Shown: positions 46,201-54,321 of the stretch, in pieces
Layout: each line of letters starts with the position of its first letter
Numbering within the stretch: the stretch's first letter is position 1
IMG/VR virus record: IMGVR_UViG_3300042341_000193
Span: 1 to 64,000 of that record
DNA length: 64,000 nt
From: a virus
Direction: 5' to 3' (one strand)
Made by a program: the position numbers and the translations under genes
Notes under the pieces: model-generated
What the model was told of the DNA's origin: nothing
Database searches by the model: none
The model's input: the letters and a program-made list of their open reading frames with translations, nothing else

Positions 46201-47197
46201 CTCTTAACGCTTCTAGTTTCTTCTTCATTAGATTTATTTTTATCTCGCCCGCAACCTTGTAGTGCAAGATTGTGGCTAACACATACAGTCGTCCATATTT
46301 CTTTACAGCATCTGCTACATCTTTGACGTCATCGCCCCACGGAGGCAAACTAGCACTCCAGCCATTGGTTATTGCTGATTTGAGCATCTTGGCACCGGGG
46401 CGATCTCTGTCTGGTACTACTATAATTTCTTTTCCTAATCCAGTCAATCTTGCAATCTGGGCATCGTTAGGCTCGTTCGTCATAATGGCTACGCCATCTA
46501 TAGCTATAGCATCAAATTGTCCTTCTACGACTATGACGCATTGACGATTCCACCCTTGACGATCCAAATTAAAAACATATCCACTTTGACTATCTGTCAA
46601 GTACTTAGGGTTGCCGGGATTGATTTTTCTGCCAGTGTATCCTATTACCTTTCCATCTTGATAAAACGGTATTAGTACTCTATCTACATAGCCCGATGCA
46701 GGACTCCACATCCAATTGTACCAATCGAGCTCCATACCCCTACTTAAAATGTATTCTACTATCTTGCCAATGTCTTCTGCTACATCGGGCAAGTACCCGG
46801 TATTAATCCATTCCATTACAGACATTGTGCCATCGGGCAAGGGTTTTTCTAATAATACTAAATTTAGTGCTTTCTTAAGAACGGGCTGGTCATCTTTGAT
46901 CTTGAGTGCCGCAAGATTAAGTTTACCTATGTCTATCTCATTCATGCCTATCCATTGAAATAGGCTTTTGGTATTCTTGCTTAGAATTTTACCAGGAGTC
47001 CATCCTGCGGCAAATCCACAATTGAAACAATGATATACAAACCCGTCATTCTCTACTCTAATACCGCCACGCAGTTTTTCATCTTGACGTTCTCCTCTGT
47101 GATGACAGCAGGGAGCATTAAAACTGGTCCATCCACCGGATGTAAGTTTCCTCTTAGAAGGCAGTAATGTCAGTAATGCAGATTGTATATCGTTCAC
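46193..47197 (-). CDS. gp61: DNA primase (gp61 type)
   Basis: A 334-aa protein. The zinc ligands are in PCCHHRGER (Cys30/31, His32/33) and HCFNCGF (Cys57/60). The Toprim core is visible as VIVVEGQFDAIAIDGV with PDRDRPGAKM (metal-binding DxD). It makes primers for lagging-strand synthesis with the helicase. It overlaps the helicase gene by 8 bp. Confidence 0.92.
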   Translation of the reverse strand: MNDIQSALLTLLPSKRKLTSGGWTSFNAPCCHHRGERQDEKLRGGIRVENDGFVYHCFNCGFAAGWTPGKILSKNTKSLFQWIGMNEIDIGKLNLAALKIKDDQPVLKKALNLVLLEKPLPDGTMSVMEWINTGYLPDVAEDIGKIVEYILSRGMELDWYNWMWSPASGYVDRVLIPFYQDGKVIGYTGRKINPGNPKYLTDSQSGYVFNLDRQGWNRQCVIVVEGQFDAIAIDGVAIMTNEPNDAQIARLTGLGKEIIVVPDRDRPGAKMLKSAITNGWSASLPPWGDDVKDVADAVKKYGRLYVLATILHYKVAGEIKINLMKKKLEALRDE

Positions 47198-47206
47198 ATA
47201 TACAGT

Positions 47207-48043
47207 TTAGCTTCTGTAAAGTGCTTTGTCAAACGATCCGAAGAAACTAGGATTATCATTATTAGATTCTGCAGGTGCAGTTCCAGGAACATGTAGAATT
47301 CTAATATAGGTATAGACACCATTAAAGTTAATCGAATCTATTCCGGTAAATCCAGTATAAGTCTTGGTAACGATGTTAGAATAATTTCCACTTGATCCCG
47401 GAGTGTTGTCCAGGGTTCCTTGAATGTATACGGTCCCCTTATATCCGGTCATGTACATGGCTAATGTGTGCAATGCGCTATTACCATTGTATTCTGGGTT
47501 AGCATAGATGTTTCCACTCTTATGCTCATACTTCTGTATATCGTCGTTGTATGTAATATTAAACGTGTTTATAGTGGTGCTGTCTTTGAGAACAGGAAAT
47601 ACTTCAGAACTTAGATGCAGGGTTCCTGCCATTCCGTAGTAAGTATTAGAATAAGTTGGGAGATAGGCTCCATCAGATTCTCTAAGTTTAATTGTATATT
47701 GATAACTGGTTCTATCTAAATCTAATGTATCACTCTCATTAAGAGTTAGTATAGCTAATCCCTTGGTTGAAGTAGTTGCTACATCTAGTACTTCGATTTG
47801 TTTTTCAACTATTAATCTCTGATTGATAGCATCAAACATACTGAATACAAATGTTTGCGTGTTGTAGATTCTAACATTTTTTTGGTCGCTATTTTTAAAC
47901 TGAATTCTAACTTGATTTTTGATACCTTTTTGTATCTTTAGGTCTCGCTGGTACATAACCTGGTTTACTCCTCTTACAGTAGCGTCCAAATCTAATGTTA
48001 CATCGAGTTTGTAATTATATAAATAGACTGGTAAATTTTGCAT
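47207..48043 (-). CDS. Baseplate/structural-like protein
   Basis: A 278-aa beta-rich protein. The N-terminal half (IQKGIKNQVRIQFKNSDQKN, YTIKLRESDGAYLPTYSNT) resembles the Ig-like N-terminal domains of phage baseplate upper proteins. The C-terminal half is Gly/Asn-rich (AMYMTGYKGTVYIQGTLDNT). The role is inferred from composition. A minus-strand AATAAATA late-type box lies directly upstream. Confidence 0.58.
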   Translation of the reverse strand: MQNLPVYLYNYKLDVTLDLDATVRGVNQVMYQRDLKIQKGIKNQVRIQFKNSDQKNVRIYNTQTFVFSMFDAINQRLIVEKQIEVLDVATTSTKGLAILTLNESDTLDLDRTSYQYTIKLRESDGAYLPTYSNTYYGMAGTLHLSSEVFPVLKDSTTINTFNITYNDDIQKYEHKSGNIYANPEYNGNSALHTLAMYMTGYKGTVYIQGTLDNTPGSSGNYSNIVTKTYTGFTGIDSINFNGVYTYIRILHVPGTAPAESNNDNPSFFGSFDKALYRS

Positions 48044-48063
48044 AAAGTATTTATTTTAAACTA

Positions 48064-48432
48064 ATGAGAGACCAGTTCCAAGAAAACTTTCCGTTCATAA
48101 CCTGCTTAAAATCCAATGATAAGGAATATGTAGGTATTGTTATTAACTTTGATGATTATGTTGCTAGCATCTACGATCTATCTATGATCGTAGGAGTCGA
48201 GGAACGACAGATTTTCCTAGAAATGGGTGAAGTCTGGTGGTGGGAAAGTAACAGAAAAATACCCATAAACATTTTTCTTAAAAAAGAAATGCATGTATTC
48301 CGACCCTTTATAAAAACTTTTAATGTAAAAGACATAGAGTTAGTATTTGGTCCTAGTGTTAATCTAAGCGAAATTGCTGAAAAGAGAGTAAAACGTAAAT
48401 CTATTCAGCTAATAAGGAATGCGAGGAAGTAA
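48064..48432 (+). CDS. 122-aa conserved T4-like phage protein, function unknown
   Basis: A compact alpha/beta protein (MRDQFQENFPFITCLKSNDK) with an acidic W-rich centre (GEVWWWESNRKIPINIFLKK) and a basic C-terminal tail (KRVKRKSIQLIRN). I associate it with marine T4-like phages. Its 3' end overlaps the DnaE-like gene on the opposite strand by 32 bp. Confidence 0.72.
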   Translation: MRDQFQENFPFITCLKSNDKEYVGIVINFDDYVASIYDLSMIVGVEERQIFLEMGEVWWWESNRKIPINIFLKKEMHVFRPFIKTFNVKDIELVFGPSVNLSEIAEKRVKRKSIQLIRNARK

Positions 48433-48991
48433 GACCTTCGCAAATTAAGTTCATTTGAACTACAATAGCTGCCGCATATGCTATAGCGTGAGCTTTTTTA
48501 AAATAATACTCATTACCCGCAGGCTTTTGCCAAATTTCTGCGTTTACAGTATTCCAGTCTTGTCCAATTAGATAGCGTTTTGCCGGTCTAATCATAGCTA
48601 ATACCGCAGCCAATTGACTTATGCTATTTGGCAACATCTGTCTTAGAATTGATCCGTGACCGTTCACATGGAACAACATATTAGTGAAATCGTCCTGTTG
48701 TAAAAGATCCCATAGTGGTTCTTGATTTAATAATTTTAAGAGATGTTCTTCATCTCGTACATCTTTGTAAATTCCAACATTTAATAGGTCAATCTTAAAA
48801 TACCCGCGGTTTTCAGCTTCTTTATAGTCAAAGCTAGCAGTATCAGTTATGGAATTGTACGGGATAGAATGACAATATACGCCAGTATTGTGCTTTTTAA
48901 AAGTTCCATTATCTTTAATAGCCGCTGGTACATGCTCGATAATTTTGAGAATTTTTGTTCTATCAGCAAAGTCGATATCAATATCCGGCAT
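48401..48991 (-). CDS. Miniature DnaE-like (C-family DNA polymerase core) protein
   Basis: A 196-aa protein with several landmarks of bacterial DNA polymerase III alpha in the right order: the palm acidic motif PDIDIDF at the N-terminus, FKIDLLNV (cf. the KFDFLGL third-aspartate motif), NMLFHVNGHGSILRQMLPNS (cf. the VFQLESRGM region), LAAVLAMIRPAK and FKKAHAIAYAAAIV (cf. FNKSHAVAYG). The PHP, fingers and OB domains are missing. The three catalytic-type aspartates look present, so activity is possible. It is in the ADP-heptose operon, overlapping the kinase gene by 14 bp. Confidence 0.72.
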   Translation of the reverse strand: MPDIDIDFADRTKILKIIEHVPAAIKDNGTFKKHNTGVYCHSIPYNSITDTASFDYKEAENRGYFKIDLLNVGIYKDVRDEEHLLKLLNQEPLWDLLQQDDFTNMLFHVNGHGSILRQMLPNSISQLAAVLAMIRPAKRYLIGQDWNTVNAEIWQKPAGNEYYFKKAHAIAYAAAIVVQMNLICEGLTSSHSLLAE

Positions 48992-49745
48992 TTCTAATCT
49001 CGTCGTATGATGGTGCGTAATTTCCTAAATGTTGTACAGTTAATCCTGCGGCAACGTTAGCAAACATTATAGCTTTCTTTATATCATTTGTATATAGGTA
49101 TTGAGTGGTTAGTGCCGCCAAAAAAGTATCACCACATCCACAAACATCACTTACTTCTACTTGTTTACTTGGATGCACTTCGTCCCATAGTCTAGCACCT
49201 TTGCTACCTAATGTAACAATTAACCCAGCACACTCGCTTGTTAATCTGCTATACTCTAGTTCATTAATCTTAACCCATGCACCTTGAAAACGTTCTAAGT
49301 CAGTCTTTTTAGTGTCTATGAACACTGGTATGCTCAAAGCAACGAGTTCTTCGATTAATTCGTAGCTAACTGTACCTTTGTTGTAGTCACTGATCACAAC
49401 TGCGTCGTAAATCGCAGGAATAGCCGAAGCAAATTCAATAGGATTAGATTTAACATCATTGTCAATTCTTACAATGTGTTGTTTACTTTTGGAATCGATT
49501 AATCTGGTCTTAACACTTGTTTCTCCGCATAGGTATGTAACTTCACAGCCCAGTGCTTCAAGATTGAGTTTGACATTACGAGCCATGCCTGCTCTTTCTT
49601 CCTTAGAGCTATATTTGAATACAGGAACAGGTGCCTCGGGACTTATTCTGTCAACAGTTCCAAACTGATAAACATCTAAGCAATCATCCCCGATTAATAA
49701 TATTCTGAATGGTGTTGGTAGTTGAGTATTCGCCGACTCTGTCAT
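48978..49745 (-). CDS. hldE1: Heptose-7-phosphate kinase, HldE N-terminal type (PfkB family)
   Basis: A 255-aa protein. The N-terminal ILLIGDDCLDVYQFGTVDRI and SPEAPVPVF are characteristic of the HldE (RfaE) kinase domain, and VCGCGDTFLAALTTQYL carries the PfkB catalytic Asp. It would phosphorylate D-glycero-manno-heptose 7-phosphate. In bacteria this and the next function are one fused HldE; here they are separate genes overlapping by 62 bp. Start at ATG 49745. Confidence 0.85.
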   Translation of the reverse strand: MTESANTQLPTPFRILLIGDDCLDVYQFGTVDRISPEAPVPVFKYSSKEERAGMARNVKLNLEALGCEVTYLCGETSVKTRLIDSKSKQHIVRIDNDVKSNPIEFASAIPAIYDAVVISDYNKGTVSYELIEELVALSIPVFIDTKKTDLERFQGAWVKINELEYSRLTSECAGLIVTLGSKGARLWDEVHPSKQVEVSDVCGCGDTFLAALTTQYLYTNDIKKAIMFANVAAGLTVQHLGNYAPSYDEIRNAGY

Positions 49746-50088
49746 AATAGATCACTTCTTTACAATATTCTTCTGCTGTGCTAGGTCTATCTTTTTTCCA
49801 GTCGCTGCCTTTTACATACACGTCTGGTTTCCAGCTTTTCATTATTTCTATAAGTTGTTCTTTGCTGTCAAAAAACAATACACTGTCAACTGCTTTTAAA
49901 TTTTCTAAATGAAATTTACGATCTTCTTGGTTGTTAATAGGACGATCATCACCTTTTAACTCTTGCACTCTACGATCAGTATCAATCACAACCAGTACCG
50001 CATCTCCTTTGCTTTTAGCAAAGTTGAGCATTTCAATATGACCTCGATGCAGAATATCAAATGTTCCGTTAACCATTACTCGGGTCAT
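49684..50088 (-). CDS. hldE2: Heptose-1-phosphate adenylyltransferase, HldE C-terminal type
   Basis: A 134-aa protein with the nucleotidyltransferase signature VNGTFDILHRGHIEML (HxGH) and SDWKKDRPSTAE, ending in STTNTIQNI (cf. the STS-type motif). It would transfer AMP to heptose 1-phosphate to make ADP-heptose. It overlaps the epimerase gene by 20 bp and the kinase gene by 62 bp. Confidence 0.87.
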   Translation of the reverse strand: MTRVMVNGTFDILHRGHIEMLNFAKSKGDAVLVVIDTDRRVQELKGDDRPINNQEDRKFHLENLKAVDSVLFFDSKEQLIEIMKSWKPDVYVKGSDWKKDRPSTAEEYCKEVIYYDRVGEYSTTNTIQNIINRG

Positions 50089-50857
50089 AATACTTTCTTA
50101 GGTTAGTTACATCAGCACATGTGTATGTTTGATAATGTGCTTTAACATTATCAGGCATAGGAATATATTCAACTCTACATTTCATTCCTTCTGCAATTGT
50201 TCGAGCAACGTTATCAAACGATGTAGCGCGACCTGTACCGGCATTCCAAATACCAGATTCAGTTACGTTAAAAAACTTTTTATGAATACTAACTACTTCA
50301 TGTACAGAAATAAAATCACGTTTGTAATTCTCAGAATTTTCAAATAGCTTGATAACTCCGGTAGCTTCTGCCTGCTTGGTAAACTTATGATGAGGGCTAG
50401 ACTGATCACCTTTATGATCTTCATGAGGTCCATACACGTTGAAATACCTAAATCCCTGGACTGTTATGTTAGACCATTTTTCTCTAAATCCACTTACATA
50501 TCTTTCAAAAAGATATTTGCTCCATGCATATGGACTTAGCAAATGAACAGGTGCATTTTCGTTAAATTCTTTTCCTAGTCCATATACGCTTGCAGAACTT
50601 GCATATTGCAAATTTACATTGTTTGCCTGACATTGATTGATAACAAGTCTACTAAAATCATAATTCTGATCTAGCATCTTGTCTACATCCATTTCAGTAG
50701 TAGACGAATTTGCTCCTAAATGTATGCACCAGTCTAAGCCTCTAAAATCTGGAAGTTCTTCTCCCCATTCAAAAAGAGACAGTTCGTGTTCGTCATTTAG
50801 TGCATTGACCATATTTTGACCAATAAAACCTTTATACCCTGTAATCAAAATTTTCAT
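50069..50857 (-). CDS. hldD: ADP-heptose epimerase-like SDR (HldD type)
   Basis: A 262-aa protein with the NAD(P)-binding Rossmann motif TGYKGFIGQNM, an SSASVYG block and the catalytic YAWSK (Tyr110, Lys114), followed by FRYFNVYGPHEDHKGDQSS, where HldD has GxRYFNVYGPxExHKGxMAS. This last stretch is the best evidence for the ADP-L-glycero-D-manno-heptose 6-epimerase assignment. It overlaps the cupin gene by 4 bp. Confidence 0.87.
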   Translation of the reverse strand: MKILITGYKGFIGQNMVNALNDEHELSLFEWGEELPDFRGLDWCIHLGANSSTTEMDVDKMLDQNYDFSRLVINQCQANNVNLQYASSASVYGLGKEFNENAPVHLLSPYAWSKYLFERYVSGFREKWSNITVQGFRYFNVYGPHEDHKGDQSSPHHKFTKQAEATGVIKLFENSENYKRDFISVHEVVSIHKKFFNVTESGIWNAGTGRATSFDNVARTIAEGMKCRVEYIPMPDNVKAHYQTYTCADVTNLRKYYDPSNG

Positions 50858-51210
50858 TTCTGACTGTCTCCTTTAGCAACTCGATAATTGTCTTCGACAC
50901 TGTCCGGTGTGCTAACTTCGATAATGGTCCCTTCTTCGAGACAAATCAGTTGATGTGGTACCAGTGGATTATTATGCCACACAGAGCCTGGTTTTAATAC
51001 TTCTAAATATTCATCCGCTGTCTTCGTATCAATAAATCTAACTTGAAATTCACCGCTTAACACATACCAGGTTTCTTCCTTTACAGAATGGAAATGCATA
51101 CTAAATCTAGCACCGGTATTAAACTTTAGTAATTTTCCGCAATACTTGTCGTTTGTTGCCCAAATTAATTCGTGACCCCAACCTTTTTCTACAAAACCTT
51201 CTAATCTCAT
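50854..51210 (-). CDS. Cupin-fold protein, sugar-isomerase-like
   Basis: A 118-aa single cupin: KGWGHELIWATNDKYCGKLL, then HFHSVKEETWYVLSGEFQV (metal His/Glu set) and PLVPHQLICLEEGTIIEVST. This matches the short mannose-6-phosphate isomerase/sugar cupin group found with nucleotide-sugar genes. It is the head of the ADP-heptose gene set, overlapping both neighbours by 4 bp. Confidence 0.78.
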   Translation of the reverse strand: MRLEGFVEKGWGHELIWATNDKYCGKLLKFNTGARFSMHFHSVKEETWYVLSGEFQVRFIDTKTADEYLEVLKPGSVWHNNPLVPHQLICLEEGTIIEVSTPDSVEDNYRVAKGDSQK

Positions 51211-51590
51211 AATTCTCCACTTTCAGCCAGTTTTAACATTAGGCTATATTGTTCGTATGCTTTTTTTACTGCTGGATATTTGTCCCGCAGTGCTCTCTCT
51301 CGTTCTTTCTGCTCCATTAGTGTTTCAAACATTCTGTAATGCCCTTGCTTCTTCATGTTGTTAAACACCTCGGATTCGAAGTCTGCAATTCTTTCTAATT
51401 CACTTTCAGCAATTTCCACAGTATACAACGGTTCGCTATCATATATAACATCTTCATAAACTCGATTAAAATCCATAGGATCTCTAAAGTAATTTAAATT
51501 GACTTTGCTGTACCGATGTGCCCGCTTGTTTGTATCAAGTACACGAATACTGTGATGTTGGCAAAATTGTTTTATATTTTCTGTAGTCAT
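51207..51590 (-). CDS. 127-aa protein, function unknown
   Basis: ATG 51590 is chosen because it overlaps the previous stop (TAATG). The product is mostly helical and charged (MTTENIKQFCQHHSIRVLDT; MFETLMEQKERERALRDKYP). No family is recognised. It sits between the tiny-gene array and the ADP-heptose operon. Confidence 0.68.
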   Translation of the reverse strand: MTTENIKQFCQHHSIRVLDTNKRAHRYSKVNLNYFRDPMDFNRVYEDVIYDSEPLYTVEIAESELERIADFESEVFNNMKKQGHYRMFETLMEQKERERALRDKYPAVKKAYEQYSLMLKLAESGEL

Positions 51591-51790
51591 TATTCTATCA
51601 GCATTAACATAGCCATTGTGGCTTTCTTGTCGTCCTCTAAGCAAAGTAAAATTTCAGCGCCGCCACGAAGCGGCATAATGCGCCAACCTTCTCCACCTAT
51701 TCTATCGTGAATATAATAGAGACGAGGCCCAACGTGCTTCATGCACCAAGCCTCTGCTTTACCTACGCTAGGAACTTTAAACTCAATCAT
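51590..51790 (-). CDS. 66-aa array protein
   Basis: MIEFKVPSVGKAEAWCMKHV. Its C-terminus (LEDDKKATMAMLMLIE) resembles the D-x-x-x-T-M-x-x-L pattern of the three small genes that follow upstream, suggesting a diverged paralogue. Function unknown. Confidence 0.65.
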   Translation of the reverse strand: MIEFKVPSVGKAEAWCMKHVGPRLYYIHDRIGGEGWRIMPLRGGAEILLCLEDDKKATMAMLMLIE

Positions 51791-51810
51791 GTTCTATAGT
51801 ATATATCACT

Positions 51811-52053
51811 TTATGTGCCCCACCTCAACAAAAACATAGTTAAGTCTTTAGAATCTTTAAATGCAAAAGTAGTGTTGCCAAACATGCTGTGCATAACCCA
51901 AATCTTACCATTCATGCCTTCCCAAGTTTTAGGAGTTTGGTAGGACCACCCACCGGTTCCTATATGTTCGTGGCACCATTGTTCCATGTCTGGATGTTGC
52001 CAATAACGTTCTTTACCAAATGTAATCCAGCTAGCAGTATCACTCATGACCAC
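51811..52053 (-). CDS. 80-aa array protein ending in KDLTMFLLRW
   Basis: The C-terminus FAFKDSKDLTMFLLRWGT is shared with the next two genes. The N-terminal part has WCHEHIGTGGWSY, comparable to WCRERFGNSGSRW in the next gene. It overlaps the next gene by 10 bp. Confidence 0.68.
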   Translation of the reverse strand: MVMSDTASWITFGKERYWQHPDMEQWCHEHIGTGGWSYQTPKTWEGMNGKIWVMHSMFGNTTFAFKDSKDLTMFLLRWGT

Positions 52054-52325
52054 CTCAGAATGAATAAGGTCAAATCCTTTTCATCTTTAAAATAAAATTT
52101 GTCTTTCTTTTCAAACCAACGACTGCCACTATTTCCAAATCGTTCTCTGCACCAAGTCTGTGCCTGTTCATTTAGATCCAAGGGAGTGCTTTCTGTTCGA
52201 GCCATTTCAATCCAGGTATATTTCATACCCCATCCGCCAGCTTCTCCCGTTTTCATAGGTCGCAGTTCGTGTTCTGAACCGATGTTCAAGCCGCCGACAA
52301 TAGAACTAATACTGGTCATGACCAC
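52044..52325 (-). CDS. 93-aa array protein ending in KDLTLFILRW
   Basis: The C-terminus YFKDEKDLTLFILRWS and the WCRERFGNSGSRWFEKK block align with its neighbours. The N-terminal 45 residues are unique. It overlaps the following gene by 10 bp, so the array is translationally coupled. Confidence 0.68.
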   Translation of the reverse strand: MVMTSISSIVGGLNIGSEHELRPMKTGEAGGWGMKYTWIEMARTESTPLDLNEQAQTWCRERFGNSGSRWFEKKDKFYFKDEKDLTLFILRWS

Positions 52326-52516
52326 CTCAACATAAACATAGTAAGATCTCGATCTTGTTTAAAATAATATTCAATAGAAGTACTGTGATGAACTACATTC
52401 CATTTACCTTTGAATTTGCCCAAGGTCTTTCCTAACCATTCATCAACTTCTCTGGTACTGTGCAAAAGATTAACTTTGGTCTTATATGGCCATAATTCTT
52501 TTTTAAGTCGTCTCAT
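52316..52516 (-). CDS. 66-aa array protein ending in RDLTMFMLRW
   Basis: The C-terminus YYFKQDRDLTMFMLRWS matches the paralogues, and VDEWLGKTLGKFKGKWNVVH is the counterpart of their WC(H/R)E block. It overlaps the DUF551-like gene by 4 bp. Confidence 0.68.
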   Translation of the reverse strand: MRRLKKELWPYKTKVNLLHSTREVDEWLGKTLGKFKGKWNVVHHSTSIEYYFKQDRDLTMFMLRWS

Positions 52517-52863
52517 GTTAGTGCTTTCACAATTTCATATTGACGCAGTGCTTCTTGGACATTGTTCCAAGCGATAGCCAATGCTGGATTAGACTTTGGT
52601 GCTTTTCTATATCTCACAGGAGGATCACTATCGACCCACTGCTCTGGATTATCTTTGGTCCAGTAATAGACATTAGCCCAATGACTATGACAGGTGCTGT
52701 CAGTACGCCATTCTCCCTTGCCGTTCATGCCTCCAGTATGATTCCAATAAAAGTAATCTACACCACAAGTATCGTCAGCTAGGGTTACGGTCCTGAAGCC
52801 CATATAATAGCCGCTTTTATCAGGCTGCTGATCTGCTGTATGGTGCCATATGGAAGTCTTCAT
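52513..52863 (-). CDS. 116-aa DUF551-like protein
   Basis: Pattern WHHTADQQPDKSGYYMGF... DYFYWNHTGG... NVYYWTKDNPEQW... PPVRYRKAPKSN resembles the short Trp/Tyr-rich DUF551 proteins of phages (P..G.Y, YW, W-W). It overlaps the upstream gene by 44 bp; a later start would remove the first Trp block. The function is unknown. Confidence 0.6.
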   Translation of the reverse strand: MKTSIWHHTADQQPDKSGYYMGFRTVTLADDTCGVDYFYWNHTGGMNGKGEWRTDSTCHSHWANVYYWTKDNPEQWVDSDPPVRYRKAPKSNPALAIAWNNVQEALRQYEIVKALT

Positions 52864-53128
52864 AGTCTAAAAAAGATGTTGGAGTTTCTGATAGAAGGAG
52901 TGCGTCCCCGTACTTTAATTTTAACATCATTTCCTGTTTTTCGCAAGTGGTTGTTATCTTGATGTAGGGATTTTCGTTTTGATATCGCCAGCGTGTTCCA
53001 TTTGAAGTTTCAAAATCTTGCCATTCGGGCATAACGACTTCCACTTCGCAACCCAACCCAAATAGGAATGTTGCATCAATTTCTGTAGCATCGGGCTTAC
53101 TCAGTGTCCAAAGTGTTTTAGTAATCAT
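52820..53128 (-). CDS. 102-aa array-region protein
   Basis: MITKTLWTLSKPDATEIDAT. The central part YIKITTTCEKQEMMLKLKYG resembles the C-terminal M-x-L-K-(Y/F)-G of its neighbour YSTMFALKFGSG, suggesting a diverged paralogue with an added C-terminal tail. It overlaps its neighbour by 4 bp. Confidence 0.62.
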   Translation of the reverse strand: MITKTLWTLSKPDATEIDATFLFGLGCEVEVVMPEWQDFETSNGTRWRYQNENPYIKITTTCEKQEMMLKLKYGDALLLSETPTSFLDYEDFHMAPYSRSAA

Positions 53129-53376
53129 ACTCCGTTGCCGCTCCCAAACTTTAATGCAAACATAGTTGAATATTTCTCACCCTTGTTCATAAACTTAAAT
53201 GTTACATATTCATCGGCTTGAAATACTGCCCATTCAAAATCTAGTCCCATAATCAATCCCTGATCCTTACACCATTCTGCTAACTGGATAGCGTGGTTAC
53301 TAGCGTGGTGTAGTTTCATAAAATTAAGATGTCTGTATTGAACTATAGTGTCGAACGGTATTCGAATTTCAATCAT
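53125..53376 (-). CDS. 83-aa array protein ending in YSTMFALKFG
   Basis: MIEIRIPFDTIVQYRHLNFM, with a WCKDQGLIMGLDFEWAVF block equivalent to WCHEHIG / WCRERFG and the C-terminus KGEKYSTMFALKFGSG. It is therefore another member of the array. It overlaps the following gene by 8 bp. Confidence 0.65.
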   Translation of the reverse strand: MIEIRIPFDTIVQYRHLNFMKLHHASNHAIQLAEWCKDQGLIMGLDFEWAVFQADEYVTFKFMNKGEKYSTMFALKFGSGNGV

Positions 53377-53629
53377 CGTTCATAATTTCTTCTATATACG
53401 GACTTTCGTTAGGAAAATAATGCACATGATATTCTCGCTGATTAAATCTGTAGACTTCAGATATACTATGTTGATTGTTACTAAACTCGTCGGGCTCATC
53501 TTGCATCTGTATCATCAACCAAACATTTTCTTTTTCTTGACCTTCTAATGTTCGACGAGGAGGGCCCATGACCTTACGAAGAAATGTTTTTAATTCTTCT
53601 TGGGACATGTTGTTAATAAAGGCTGTCAT
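53369..53629 (-). CDS. 86-aa protein, function unknown
   Basis: ATG 53629 forms an ATGA overlap with the preceding stop and is preferred over ATG 53650. The product (MTAFINNMSQEELKTFLRKV) has a helical N-terminus then a Gln/Asp-rich part (IQMQDEPDEFSNNQ). Unrecognised. Confidence 0.66.
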   Translation of the reverse strand: MTAFINNMSQEELKTFLRKVMGPPRRTLEGQEKENVWLMIQMQDEPDEFSNNQHSISEVYRFNQREYHVHYFPNESPYIEEIMNDD

Positions 53630-54321
53630 TTTATCCCAGTCTCGTTGCACAGTTCTTGAATCATCAAGATATCTGCAGGACTATCTTTAAATTTCTTCAT
53701 CCAGAATTTAACATCAAATACAGGTGTAATCATGCTCAACTGTTCGTCACTCATCTTACTAACCATGGTCTTACCCGATGTACAATTTAGGATAAGCCAC
53801 GGACTAACGCGACCATTTAGCATGTCATGCACTGCTTTGTTCAAACTGACATAATCAAAGTATTGTGCAAAATTTGCACTATGCTCGTCTCCCCAATCCA
53901 TCATTGTTTGCAATGTTCTCTGCACTGCTGCTTCGACTGGTTCTACTTTGAGCATGTCAAATAGGTACTGTTCATACAGTTCATCCCTGCACCAGTGGTC
54001 TAATTTGACACCACTTTTAATCACATAGTCAATGAACTTTTGAGGATAGATAGGATTGACGTTATTGACAAAACTGCCAAACTTTACAAAGGCATTATAG
54101 TAAGCACTGGTACAAAAATGTTCATAGGTCTTGCCTTTTTTATCATTTTGTGTAAGTTGATAAAAACGAACATAGGCCATATAACCTGCTTGAACACGCT
54201 TCTCATCTTTCTGCAGAGCACGCCTTTTTTGTTCACACATGTGCGCTACTAGAGTCTTTTCTTTCATAAAACTCTTACCGCAATGTACACAATTAAAAGG
54301 TTGATCTGCCAATGCTATCAT
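53626..54321 (-). CDS. C2H2-type zinc-finger protein, function unknown
   Basis: A 231-aa protein. The N-terminus FNCVHCGKSFMKEKTLVAHM is a single zinc finger (CxxC...H...C, the last ligand being Cys). The remaining 200 residues are helical and aromatic-rich, for example QKFIDYVIKSGVKLDHWCRD. I know similar proteins beside recombination genes in marine T4-like phages, but not their role. It overlaps the next gene by 4 bp. Confidence 0.78.
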   Translation of the reverse strand: MIALADQPFNCVHCGKSFMKEKTLVAHMCEQKRRALQKDEKRVQAGYMAYVRFYQLTQNDKKGKTYEHFCTSAYYNAFVKFGSFVNNVNPIYPQKFIDYVIKSGVKLDHWCRDELYEQYLFDMLKVEPVEAAVQRTLQTMMDWGDEHSANFAQYFDYVSLNKAVHDMLNGRVSPWLILNCTSGKTMVSKMSDEQLSMITPVFDVKFWMKKFKDSPADILMIQELCNETGIK

